From: Candidatus Woesearchaeota archaeon
GTDB taxonomy: Archaea; Nanobdellota; Nanobdellia; Woesearchaeales; UBA9989
Reading direction: 5' to 3'
NCBI GenBank assembly: GCA_013329045.1
Contig: DUKZ01000004.1
Coordinates: 41,537-105,536 of the forward strand
Length of the DNA stretch: 64,000 nucleotides
This document shows positions 43,381 to 52,105 of the stretch, piece by piece (the stretch's first letter is position 1; each line of letters opens with the position of its first letter). A program made the translations under genes and the position numbers. The notes beneath the pieces are model-generated. The model saw only the letters and a list, made by a program, of their open reading frames with translations, had not been told where the DNA came from and did not search any database.

Positions 43381-43411
43381 ATAAATGATACAATAGTATT
43401 TAAGCTTTTTG

Positions 43412-43455
43412 GTGGAGATGACATCCACATTGATTGCGGTGGAGTAGGGTTAAAC
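43412..43455 (+). repeat. Relic of the Lrp gene 3' end, copy 2
   Basis: 44 bp equal to 42287-42330 except one base. It encodes the last residues of the RAM domain and its stop, and continues to the same GGGTTAAAC flank. It marks the right border of the first MNT/HEPN module. Confidence 0.85.
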
Positions 43456-43559
43456 TGGTTTAACAAATTTTTCTTGATGGCCTTATTGTTAATCTTGGTT
43501 AACTAAAGGATAGAAAAGCTTTTATAGTTAAATGTGTTTAATTTGGTAGGAAAGCGTCA

Positions 43560-43902
43560 TTGAGGGAGGGAATAAGGCAATTTCTCGCGACAGCAAGGAT
43601 GGGCAAGGAAAAAGGGCGGTATATCAGCGCCTGTGATAATTATTTCAAGGCAATAACCCATATCACAGACCTGCTTGTCCTTGAGGAAATGGGGAAAACT
43701 GCCAAAGAACCACACCGAACGCTTCGAGATCCTCAAGCAAAGGTATCATGCTATTTATCATGAGCTTGATAAGATGTTTCCCGTGTACCGCAAATCATAC
43801 CGGGATGAAATACTCAAAGAAGAACTAGAACAGGTGGAACATGGCTTTGCAGCAATCCTTGCCGAATGTGAAAAGAAGATTGGAAAAATACTTGCGGCGT
43901 AA
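43560..43902 (+). pseudogene. HEPN gene with a single-base frameshift
   Basis: Two overlapping frames join to one HEPN-like protein: the first (from TTG at 43560) gives 'ISACDNYFKAITHITDLLVL', the second gives 'LPKNHTERFEILKQRYHAIY' to 'AILAECEKKIGKILAA'. Dropping one A from the run GGGGAAAACT near 43695 restores a single frame of about 114 residues. It may be a real mutation or an assembly error in a homopolymer. The gene overlaps the MNT gene at 43841 by 62 nt. Confidence 0.75.
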
Positions 43903-44374
43903 AGAAGTCTATGATATCTTCCTGATTGGCTCTGCTGTAAAAGGAAAAGCGTTTCCAGCAGACATCGATGCAGTTATTGCTTTTCGTGAGAAGAAAAACC
44001 CCAGCATTATTCAAGAGGTAAAACAAGAACAGGTACATGCTGAGTATGTGACGCTGGGAGAATTATTCACCCAAAGCCTCTGGCAAACAATTATTCGGGA
44101 AGGATATAGTCTACGGGAGAAAAAACAGGTGAGTGCTGCTCTTGGGCTATCCAGCTACGGGCTCTTCACCTTTGAACTGACCTCTTTGAAAAGAAAAGCG
44201 CGGTTCAGCCAGGTACTGCACGGGTATAAAGCGGTTTCGCCCCTCGAGGAAGCAAAGGGAAAGCAGATCAAGCCGGGGGCGGTGATAGTGCCTATCGAAA
44301 AGGTAGAATATTTTAGGGCGTTTCTGGAAACATGGAATGTGGAGTATGGATTGAAGTATTGCTTTATGGGTTGA
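43841..44374 (+). CDS. MNT nucleotidyltransferase-domain protein
   Basis: A 177-residue protein with the nucleotidyltransferase signature 'FLIGSAVKGKAFPADIDAVI' (GS, then DID). The C-terminal half is helical with a beta end and may bind the HEPN partner. It overlaps the frameshifted HEPN gene, the inverse gene order of the module on the other side of the relic. If the HEPN gene is truly broken, this one may be an orphan. Confidence 0.8.
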   Translation: MALQQSLPNVKRRLEKYLRRKEVYDIFLIGSAVKGKAFPADIDAVIAFREKKNPSIIQEVKQEQVHAEYVTLGELFTQSLWQTIIREGYSLREKKQVSAALGLSSYGLFTFELTSLKRKARFSQVLHGYKAVSPLEEAKGKQIKPGAVIVPIEKVEYFRAFLETWNVEYGLKYCFMG

Positions 44375-44381
44375 TGTGTGA

Positions 44382-44449
44382 CTGAAGAGATCAGAGTTAT
44401 TCAAGAAGTGGAAATGACATCAACGCTGATTGGGGGTGGAGTGAGTTGA
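44382..44449 (+). repeat. Relic of the Lrp gene 3' end, copy 3
   Basis: 68 bp that translate as TEEIRVIQEVEMTSTLIGGG and then stop, matching the end of the RAM proteins. It is more diverged than copy 2 and marks the right border of the second MNT/HEPN module. Confidence 0.75.
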
Positions 44450-44485
44450 AGGTTTAGTAAAATTGAGGCAATAAATTAAAAACGT

Positions 44486-47400
44486 TCAAGTGTATACTCT
44501 TACATTGACTGATCTATCAGAAGGTTGATTTCTACCAACACCGATTTTATAGTGAAACCGTGATGATTTCCCAACATAAATCTCTGCATTCCCACCATTC
44601 GGTGTGATTGTTGCAACGTTCTCCTTAATCTTTTGACCAGTATTATCATATATTGCGTAAGCGAAGCTCCTTGTTGTTCCGGATTGAGAGGTCATTTTAA
44701 CAGCAGCCTTTAATCCGCTAGATGCTGTCCAACAGCCAATGCGGTTTAATCGTAATTTAGCATATTTATTAGGAAATGTACTAGACCCAAACCCGTTTAT
44801 ATTCACAGCACATGTGAGAGCATTAAAGGTGATAGGAAATACTGTAGAATGAGGAACTGGTTGAATAGCAGGAGATGATGCCCCTCCACAGGAAGAGAGT
44901 TGAATATCGGCATTAGGCTGGGAGAATCTCGCATCAACGACCCGCACTTTTGTTACAGGATTTTGCCCGGTAGTCGTTGATTGGGATATTCGAATGAAGG
45001 TTTGGTAAGCTGTTTGCCCGTCTGGCGTGGATATTTCTGAGCTTGTGCGAGATTGGACAGTTCCCGCTGTTGAACCTCTGAAAGGAATAACTTGCACTGA
45101 GCCGCTTACAACGATAGACTTATCCCTTGTGGTGATATCATAAACATAATCAGCATCCACAGACCGTCTCCTGCAGGTTGCTGCTTGCCATGGATTATTA
45201 TTCGCCTCGCTTGCAGCTGGAGAATTCGATTGGATGGTGTGGAAATCAGCACATTGCGTGGTATCCCTCTCAACCACCTGAGGAGTGAAATCTGTATCCT
45301 TGATCTCTATCCGTATCTTACTGCTATCAATGGTGATCTCAGGATCCCCTGTTGCAGAGACAACTCTCCAATCAACATCTGCTTCTCCTTTGTATCTCCA
45401 GCGGATATTCTGCCTTACACCAGTTGGTGAAGCAAACCTGACAACGTACCTCTCAGGGTCATGTGATGTTATTGAAAGTTTTCTTAACACACGACAATTT
45501 GTGTTGACCCAAGGATTTGCGCGCTGAGTTCCACTAGCACCACCACCAACAACTGGAGGAGTAGCTGCAGCAGGAGCACTAGTAGCAGTGGGAGCACCGC
45601 CACTTGCAGGCGTTCCACCAGTACCACCACTAGCACCACCAGACCCACCACCAGCACTTCCACTAGCAGGTGATGAACTAGCAGTATTCGCAGCACCAGC
45701 TGGCGATGAAGGAACAGCCACTGGCCGCTTATTGCAAACGCCATTCGGCGCAAAGCGCTCTGGAAGCCAGGTGTTCAACTTATCAGGAACACAGGAAACA
45801 CACTCACTTCCCGCCTGCCCTGCCACCTCAACAAAACTTGCCCCAGTATCGAACTTGCAGACAATATTGCTCATGATGCATGCCCAAAACGTCCCGGAGA
45901 GAGACCCAGCTGCTGCCTTGCAGAAATCAGTATACGTTTCTGCCGGAGTACTCTGAGGGAGCGCATTAATAAATTGGAAACTGATCCTGCTCGTCCCCTG
46001 CGTTGCAGGCTCTAATTTCAGCTGTAAAACATAGAATTTTGCCGTTTCGCCAAGCTGCAGCTGAACACCAAGATATTTTGCCTGGCCAACCTCAGAGAAT
46101 GCGAGCGCGACAGCACCACCCTGCTGAACAAGCTGGCTGATTTCCACGAATTGGGGCGGCAGCGCTCCTAGCGCAATTAAGCCAGTACCATCACTCACCT
46201 TATAAGACAGCTGAATATCAGGGATCATCCCATCCTGCACACCAACTGTTCCTGTATTGATATGGAATGTCTTCATATCAGTCCCGTCTGGATTAAAATT
46301 TCCATATGCGACCCGTGACTGCCCAGTTGCTGGCAGGTCAAGCGTGATCATATTAGTTGTCCCACCTGCCACTGGCTGCTGCGTTGTTGCCGCAGTTATT
46401 GGAATGCCCTCCGGCTTGATATAGACCCATTTCTTATTTTCTGTGTTCTCAATGTAAAAATCCTCAGCGATGAGCAAGGGGCGAACTAGACGAAGCCTCA
46501 GATCAACAGTTGGCGCCCTTGGGCTGCTGATGACCCAACTCTCACCCTGCCGAGAAACAGTGATGACCTGATACTGTGTGGGGATGCCATTTGTAATGAC
46601 CACACGAAGGATGTCTAGCTGAGCCTGCCCTGGATTTATTGCCCCATAGATATCAACAATCCCAGAGCCCTGCCCTGATGTCAAGATGACATCAACCAGC
46701 CGATCATTGCCTTCAAGATTCAACCTTCTTTGCTCAATCCGATATTTTACCATGTCTCCAGCAACGCCTGCAGGGATGATGCTCTGGTAAGCAGGATTCG
46801 TCACCATGTTGAAGAGAGCCGGGGTGTTGTCAATCACCCTGATAGTAAATATCTTTGTTCCTGCCAGGGATTGCTCTAAGGCAGCGATGGGACTCGCAAA
46901 ATTGTCAAGAAGATTGCTTTCTTGGCCTTGAGGCGTCCAACCGCTCAGATAGATGGAACGAAGCTCAGGACCGTTCTTTAAGATTTTCAACTGCGTCGGG
47001 TATGGCTTTATCTGACTCAAGAGGAGATTATAGGAAGTTTGCTGCCCTCCTGAAAAGTCCTTGGAACGATCAACTACCTGCAAGCCGGCAAGAACACTTG
47101 TTCGCGAATCTTGGAGGTTTACCTGGAAAACACCCTGCCCTTCAATGCTCTGGACAGTGCCAGACAAGGGATAAGAAGATACGCCATCAACCTTTGTGAC
47201 AAACAATTGATCAAATACCTGCACATCACCATTCTCGATGGCAAACCGCTCGGTTGCAGTGAAAAGAGGCCCATAATCCACGAGGCCCTGATCAATAAGG
47301 TCTATCCTTGGAGCAACAGCTGGCCCTGGAATGCCTGGAAGAGGATAGCCAAATGCCCCCCCTGTAGGATCGTAAGGAATTGTTGCTATGGTCTGGGGCA

Positions 47401-47533
47401 CATCTGGAATGGCAGCTACCGGGGATGGGGGTGGTGCGCTAACAGGCCTGGGGAAAGCAGGAGTGCCAGCTGCCAGAGCTATGCTTGAACATATCAAAAT
47501 AAATACAATTCCACACGCAATTGCTTTTCTCAT
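44486..47533 (-). CDS. 1015-residue exported protein, last of the eight-gene operon
   Basis: Signal peptide at residues 1-21 (ends SSIALAAG). A Pro-rich stretch follows, then long beta-rich regions (about 80-590). A low-complexity Ala/Ser/Gly/Pro/Thr linker (about 600-665) leads to three beta domains with paired cysteines ('NTNCRVLRKLS', 'CADFHTI', 'ATCRRRSVDADY', 'LTCAVNINGFG'). There is no C-terminal anchor. It could be a secreted or loosely bound surface subunit. The ATG overlaps the upstream stop by 4 nt. No known domain is recognised. Confidence 0.8.
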   Translation of the reverse strand: MRKAIACGIVFILICSSIALAAGTPAFPRPVSAPPPSPVAAIPDVPQTIATIPYDPTGGAFGYPLPGIPGPAVAPRIDLIDQGLVDYGPLFTATERFAIENGDVQVFDQLFVTKVDGVSSYPLSGTVQSIEGQGVFQVNLQDSRTSVLAGLQVVDRSKDFSGGQQTSYNLLLSQIKPYPTQLKILKNGPELRSIYLSGWTPQGQESNLLDNFASPIAALEQSLAGTKIFTIRVIDNTPALFNMVTNPAYQSIIPAGVAGDMVKYRIEQRRLNLEGNDRLVDVILTSGQGSGIVDIYGAINPGQAQLDILRVVITNGIPTQYQVITVSRQGESWVISSPRAPTVDLRLRLVRPLLIAEDFYIENTENKKWVYIKPEGIPITAATTQQPVAGGTTNMITLDLPATGQSRVAYGNFNPDGTDMKTFHINTGTVGVQDGMIPDIQLSYKVSDGTGLIALGALPPQFVEISQLVQQGGAVALAFSEVGQAKYLGVQLQLGETAKFYVLQLKLEPATQGTSRISFQFINALPQSTPAETYTDFCKAAAGSLSGTFWACIMSNIVCKFDTGASFVEVAGQAGSECVSCVPDKLNTWLPERFAPNGVCNKRPVAVPSSPAGAANTASSSPASGSAGGGSGGASGGTGGTPASGGAPTATSAPAAATPPVVGGGASGTQRANPWVNTNCRVLRKLSITSHDPERYVVRFASPTGVRQNIRWRYKGEADVDWRVVSATGDPEITIDSSKIRIEIKDTDFTPQVVERDTTQCADFHTIQSNSPAASEANNNPWQAATCRRRSVDADYVYDITTRDKSIVVSGSVQVIPFRGSTAGTVQSRTSSEISTPDGQTAYQTFIRISQSTTTGQNPVTKVRVVDARFSQPNADIQLSSCGGASSPAIQPVPHSTVFPITFNALTCAVNINGFGSSTFPNKYAKLRLNRIGCWTASSGLKAAVKMTSQSGTTRSFAYAIYDNTGQKIKENVATITPNGGNAEIYVGKSSRFHYKIGVGRNQPSDRSVNVRVYT

Positions 47534-48645
47534 ATTACCGTTATCGTGACCCTCTGCCTTGTTGTAGTGTAAGGGGAACTGGTAAAATAATCCCTTGCGA
47601 CAATATCAACAGTATATGCTCCTGGAAACTTCATCTGATAGCACAATTGATCATTGTTTCCAGCAATGCGGACATCACCTGGCATCCTGTAATTGGTCGT
47701 TCCTGGCATCGGGGAAAAAGAGTCGACAAACACTGATGGAGGATTAAAGGAAAACTGCACATCAATTGGGACACAAACAGCTGCAGCGCCAGCAATGGCA
47801 GTTATTGATGATGGAGCATTAATAGTGTATGCCTGGCTCGATGAAGGCTTCTTTACTTCAACAGCAAAATTGTAGAGGAATGGGGCAGCATGCGGATCTG
47901 CAAGGGAGATGATGACAATATCCTCCTTTGGGTCATCAAACGCCACTACAAAGCCATACTGGTTGGCAATGGGGGAGAGCTTTGCATCCCTCATCTGAGG
48001 GCTAGACACGATGCCCGGCATCTGGTCTATCAGGGAGAGGATATCCATAATTGCACTTTTCATCGCGCCAAAACGATACGGGGCAGCGGCGGAAAACGAA
48101 ATATAATCATGAGAACCTGACGCGTCCTGGATGGTGATTGGGTATTCTAAAATTGCCTTCGTGTCAATATCTGTGTAAACAGGAGTGATCCTGGGCTCTC
48201 CAGCGGCGATGACTTCAGTGTTGTATTCCCTAAAGAGCTGGTAATTATCGATGCAGCGGAGGAAATTGTTTGCGATATCCTGCTGCAACTGCGCATCAAA
48301 CTCATCAGTCCTTGTCCAGAACGCAGAAGAAACTTGGCCCTTATCATTCCTGTAATACAAGGAGATGGGATCACTTGTCCGGGCATCCCTTGTTGGGAGA
48401 AGTCCACCGCCATCAATCGAAAACTCGAGAATTCCCCGATCCAATGCAGAGCCCAGGCATTCATTCGTGAAGGTCTCTACTGCTGATGAGAACTGCCTGT
48501 TTGCCAATGCTTCCTGGACACCTGATGAGAGGGTCTGCTCCACGGTCTTAGAATTCACATAAAGGATGAAAGCAATGACTACAACAAGGATGATTCCTAC
48601 CACCATGAACATAGTGATCTGTGATTTCTTATTCAGTCCTTTCAT
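47530..48645 (-). CDS. Class III signal/anchor protein of the operon
   Basis: A 371-residue protein with the N-terminus 'KKSQITMFMVVGIILVVVIAF', a class III-type signal or anchor common in DPANN proteins. A helical segment follows ('LANRQFSSAVETFTNECLGS'), then a conserved beta region ('FLRCIDNYQLFREYNTEVI'), and a C-terminal Ig-like domain. A truncated paralogue lies at 61131-61733 and smaller relics at 55.2 and 55.7 kb, so it belongs to a multicopy family. It overlaps its neighbours by 17 and 4 nt. Confidence 0.8.
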   Translation of the reverse strand: MKGLNKKSQITMFMVVGIILVVVIAFILYVNSKTVEQTLSSGVQEALANRQFSSAVETFTNECLGSALDRGILEFSIDGGGLLPTRDARTSDPISLYYRNDKGQVSSAFWTRTDEFDAQLQQDIANNFLRCIDNYQLFREYNTEVIAAGEPRITPVYTDIDTKAILEYPITIQDASGSHDYISFSAAAPYRFGAMKSAIMDILSLIDQMPGIVSSPQMRDAKLSPIANQYGFVVAFDDPKEDIVIISLADPHAAPFLYNFAVEVKKPSSSQAYTINAPSSITAIAGAAAVCVPIDVQFSFNPPSVFVDSFSPMPGTTNYRMPGDVRIAGNNDQLCYQMKFPGAYTVDIVARDYFTSSPYTTTRQRVTITVI

Positions 48646-48913
48646 AGTCGATCCATATCGGTCTTAATACATCCAGGCCATCTGCATTTGACAGAGTTTT
48701 TTTAATGAAGCAAACGCTGCCAAACCGGGTGCTGCCTGCTGGGCAGGTGAACGTGATCTCAGGGGCATGGGCTGCATCCCTATTCTGGCGCGCTTGAGGA
48801 TTCAAGCCCTGCGTGGTCCCAGGATCAATCTGCCCGCTAATGGCAGCCCATATCTGGGAGATGATGAGGAGCAATGTAAGGATACAGAGTCCGATGATGA
48901 GGGAACGCTTCAT
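48629..48913 (-). CDS. Small membrane-anchored Cys-pair protein
   Basis: About 94 residues: one N-terminal hydrophobic helix (signal or anchor), a polar linker and a short domain with 'TCPAGSTRFGSVCFIKK', where two Cys could form a disulphide. The ATG at 48913 overlaps the stop of the upstream gene (ATGA), and its own end overlaps the next start by 17 nt. Unknown family. Confidence 0.7.
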   Translation of the reverse strand: MKRSLIIGLCILTLLLIISQIWAAISGQIDPGTTQGLNPQARQNRDAAHAPEITFTCPAGSTRFGSVCFIKKTLSNADGLDVLRPIWIDYERTE

Positions 48914-49746
48914 GATGAACCTCCCAAGCTTGCACAATTGAGCTCATTTACGTTCTGGCAACTGTTGCGGATTGAATTGCACAGGTTTTGCTTATCTTCA
49001 TAGATTTGAACAGTTTTTTGGTTAAGATCCTGACCTGCTACACATTGACAATTAAAACCAATATTTTGCTCGATTATCCCATTTCCCAACCTGCAGGCAA
49101 CAATCTTCCTCTCTGAGCAATAGAGATGGACTTTATCTGTATTTTCTGAATCAATCTCACACTCTGGCGTTCCTGTTTCTTCCTGAGAATCTGCTGTTCC
49201 TGCGCTAATCTGCGCAGCAATCCTGTCCCTTTCTGCCAAGCCTGCATCTGTACTAGGCTGCTGCCAGTATTGGCCGAGAAGATTAAGCAAGGAGGATAAT
49301 TGATTGAGCAAAACATCATGCTGCGGCTGTGAAGCAACCTGGCCGGAAACGGCAGTGGTGAAGCAAACAGCACTTGTTTTTTCGGAGATAAGATTTAACA
49401 GTTCTCCGATCATATTGTTCCACTCAGAGTCTTGGATTCTTGCCGCAGGATATGATCTTCTCAACCGGGATATCCGTCCGGAAAGCGCAGTCCCCTGGTA
49501 GGGAAGATTCTGGCGACTAAAGCTTTGCTGTGTTGTTCCTGAGGGTAACACATCATCACACCGCAGTGCAGGATTAAAGATGGTACTTCTGATAGCATTA
49601 TTCAACCCAGCATTTGTACCTATAGACAATGAAGACGAATACGTGATATCTCCCAATTCCTGGTGGTTTGGAGCGGTCCCAGTCATTTCAGCAGAGACAG
49701 TTCCAACGAATAATGCCAACACCATAAGCAGCAGTATCTTCCTCAT
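48910..49746 (-). CDS. Exported Cys-rich protein
   Basis: A 278-residue protein with a signal peptide (residues 1-19), a helical middle ('NNMIGELLNLISEKT', 'LLNQLSSLLNLLGQYW') and a Cys-rich C-terminus ('PECEIDSENTDKVHLYCSER', 'CQCVAGQDLN', 'NLCNSIRNSCQNVNELNC'). Eight or more Cys suggest a disulphide-stabilised extracellular domain. Coupled by ATGA overlaps on both sides. Unknown family. Confidence 0.75.
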   Translation of the reverse strand: MRKILLLMVLALFVGTVSAEMTGTAPNHQELGDITYSSSLSIGTNAGLNNAIRSTIFNPALRCDDVLPSGTTQQSFSRQNLPYQGTALSGRISRLRRSYPAARIQDSEWNNMIGELLNLISEKTSAVCFTTAVSGQVASQPQHDVLLNQLSSLLNLLGQYWQQPSTDAGLAERDRIAAQISAGTADSQEETGTPECEIDSENTDKVHLYCSERKIVACRLGNGIIEQNIGFNCQCVAGQDLNQKTVQIYEDKQNLCNSIRNSCQNVNELNCASLGGSS

Positions 49747-50537
49747 ACCGCACCTCCTGCAACCGTGAAGTTTACCTTTTTCCTGGCAGTCTTTCCGGAC
49801 AACTTATCCTTCACGGTTATCTCGATCGTGTACTGGCCGACAGGATAATCATTGTCAATGGCAAAGTCATTCCTGAACGGCAGGAAGAATATCTCGCTTT
49901 CCATCGCATATTCCTTGTCAATAATAGAATTGGCGGAAAGGTCAGGGAAAAGGCTGCCATCAGGGCCGGTCGTGGTAACATCCTCAACAATGCCGAAATG
50001 ATACAACCCATCTTCCTGCACCTGCTCGAGGCCCTGAACTTCAATGTATATATGGGCATCATCGCCATGATAAAAAGTGGTCGTGGATTTCGCCTTGTAA
50101 TTATAAAACGCGTCAATGGACTCTGCAAAAGAAAAAGAGGAGATAAAGAATGATGCCTCTTCAACAACGACCCCTGCAGTGATGGATTTTACCTCATCAT
50201 CAGAAAAGGTGAGTTCATTGTCCTGAGCGCTCATTTCTACCGGAGCAGTATATTGGGGCTCTGGCGCTTTCTCAACAGGAGGCGGGATAATCTCAGTCTT
50301 TGGCCTGTTCATGATCATGATTCCTGAAGCGATGGCAATCAACAGGATGGCAGTAATGCCGGTGTAGATGATCGCCTTTGAAAGATGAGGCTCAGACCTT
50401 CCAACAGCCTCATGTAATGATAAGGTGATAGTAGCTTCTGGCCATCCCTGATCCCTGAGCGCCTGCTTGATTGATTCTAATGAGTATCCCTGCTTTACCT
50501 GGCTTTTGATGTAGGAGATGATCTTTTTGTCAGTCAC
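49743..50537 (-). CDS. UBA-like plus exported beta-domain membrane protein
   Basis: A 264-residue protein with a cytoplasmic N-terminal helical domain (residues 1-45, 'IISYIKSQVKQGYSLESIKQ', 'DQGWPEATI') of UBA-like appearance seen in many DPANN membrane proteins, one membrane helix (about 53-75), a Pro/Glu linker and a CARDB/Ig-like beta domain ending 'YTIEITVKDKLSGKTARKK'. The topology could connect a cytoplasmic partner with the exported proteins of the operon. Confidence 0.8.
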   Translation of the reverse strand: MTDKKIISYIKSQVKQGYSLESIKQALRDQGWPEATITLSLHEAVGRSEPHLSKAIIYTGITAILLIAIASGIMIMNRPKTEIIPPPVEKAPEPQYTAPVEMSAQDNELTFSDDEVKSITAGVVVEEASFFISSFSFAESIDAFYNYKAKSTTTFYHGDDAHIYIEVQGLEQVQEDGLYHFGIVEDVTTTGPDGSLFPDLSANSIIDKEYAMESEIFFLPFRNDFAIDNDYPVGQYTIEITVKDKLSGKTARKKVNFTVAGGAV

Positions 50538-52105
50538 TCAGGGTCACCTCCACATGCACTCAAGTCTATCCCTCCCTCATATTTTTCAGCATTCAGGGTG
50601 AGGAGATCACACAGCAAGGTTTTTACTTCAGTATCAGAAGATTTGAGAAGGTCTTCGAACGCTGCCTTCAGCTCTCGGTCAGTGAACTCGAGCCTTGTAT
50701 CCCCGCTTAAAGCAGCAGAGTGCTTGAGCTTACGGATCAACACCTCGATCTTTTGATCCATCTGAGCAGTATTCCTTGGAGCAGGAGCCTCTACATCGTC
50801 AACTGCTCCCGCAAACGCAACAATGGTTGGCACAAGATTCACATTGCCTACAGCAACATAAAAATTACCATCTGCCGGAAGGACTATATTCCTCTCGCCC
50901 AACATGATCCTTGGATTCTTACCAGTGAGCGGCTGTATGGTCAGAGAATATGGCTTGACCAAAGGTATTGGGGGAACATCTGATTCCTGTGAAATGGTTG
51001 GCTGTTCATCCTGAGCATCAGAAGGACTCGCCACTCCAGCAGATTCCCCTGAAGAAGTGATGATGATATTGCCAAAATATTCGGTTGCTGGCCTGTCAAT
51101 AGTGTTGCCCGTGTCAGCAGGAGGAGCGCCGATGAGAAGCCTTGAAAAAACCCGCTCTGTCCCAACAGGAAAGCTCAAGATTCCTTGTGATGGTTGGTTG
51201 TTCACCTTCAAAACATCACCCCATTCTATCGTGTACAGATTTCTTCTCTGCTGGAAAGGAACCTGCGCAGAGGCCATCTGACGGAAAATGCCATCACCTG
51301 AATCAGCAGAAAAGATAACCTTGATCTTATCAGCCGTTCCCTTCACACGCTTCACATTCAAAGAGTATCTGGGATACGCGTCCATGCTTTGGAGGGCAAG
51401 AAGGTATTCGGTTGTTTCCTGAACTGGGGAAATTGTTTGGACCGGAGCGCTATGCTGCTCTAGAGAGGGATCGGAGAGATAGGGAATAGAACCAAGATTC
51501 TGGTAGAGGGAGTTTGTTGCACCCCCCTGCCGAAAAAAGAGTGCAGGATTGCTGTTCATCCCCTGAAAATTGTTATAAATCCCATTCTGGGCAAAAGGAT
51601 TATACCCTTGCGCCCCTGCTAATTGGTTGAATCCAGAATAAGGATTATACCCCGAATAAGGATTAGAGGGTGGATAAGGATTAGATCCCGAATAAGGATT
51701 AGAGGGTGGATAAAGATTAAAGCCCTGCATGCCGGTAATTCCCACAACGGCAGCAACAGGGATACCTTGAGCACCTGGTTCCTGACCAGCCGGCAATGAT
51801 TGATCTGCCTCAGATGCAATTGCAGCAGGAGAGAGGAAGATCTCAAGCTTTCCGTCAGTCACCTTAATACCTGCTGAGGAGATGTCGTACTCCAACGGCT
51901 GAGGATTGCCGTTATGGGCATGATGATAATACCTTTGTGAAGATGAGCCAGACATCATAGGATTGCAGTTGCCAAGCGGGGGAATTTGCGCACTGCCGAT
52001 TAGGGCATTGCAGCCATGGTCTGGATCAAAAGGGATGCGAAGTTCTGAAGCAGCTGCTGCGAGAGGAAGTGAGATGATGAGCAGGAGGACAAGGAAGGTT
52101 TTCAT
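50534..52105 (-). CDS. Exported protein with NPYSG/NPYPPS repeats
   Basis: About 523 residues with a signal peptide (ends AAAAS). Residues about 130-175 contain tandem NPYSG and YPPSN repeats coded by a DNA repeat at 51640-51720. A beta-rich part and a helical C-terminus ('LEFTDRELKAAFEDLLKSS') follow. The Tyr/Pro repeats resemble adhesive or elastic repeats. The ATG at 52105 gives an exact ATGA overlap; an ATG at 52126 is less likely. Unknown family. Confidence 0.78.
   Translation of the reverse strand: MKTFLVLLLIISLPLAAAASELRIPFDPDHGCNALIGSAQIPPLGNCNPMMSGSSSQRYYHHAHNGNPQPLEYDISSAGIKVTDGKLEIFLSPAAIASEADQSLPAGQEPGAQGIPVAAVVGITGMQGFNLYPPSNPYSGSNPYPPSNPYSGYNPYSGFNQLAGAQGYNPFAQNGIYNNFQGMNSNPALFFRQGGATNSLYQNLGSIPYLSDPSLEQHSAPVQTISPVQETTEYLLALQSMDAYPRYSLNVKRVKGTADKIKVIFSADSGDGIFRQMASAQVPFQQRRNLYTIEWGDVLKVNNQPSQGILSFPVGTERVFSRLLIGAPPADTGNTIDRPATEYFGNIIITSSGESAGVASPSDAQDEQPTISQESDVPPIPLVKPYSLTIQPLTGKNPRIMLGERNIVLPADGNFYVAVGNVNLVPTIVAFAGAVDDVEAPAPRNTAQMDQKIEVLIRKLKHSAALSGDTRLEFTDRELKAAFEDLLKSSDTEVKTLLCDLLTLNAEKYEGGIDLSACGGDPE
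51640..51720 (-). repeat. DNA tandem repeat coding Tyr/Pro repeats
   Basis: Alternating units GAATAAGGATTAGA and GGGTGGATAAGGATTAGA on the plus strand, a period of about 15-18 bp, which encode NPYSG and NPYPPS on the minus strand. Copy number could vary between strains. Confidence 0.7.
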
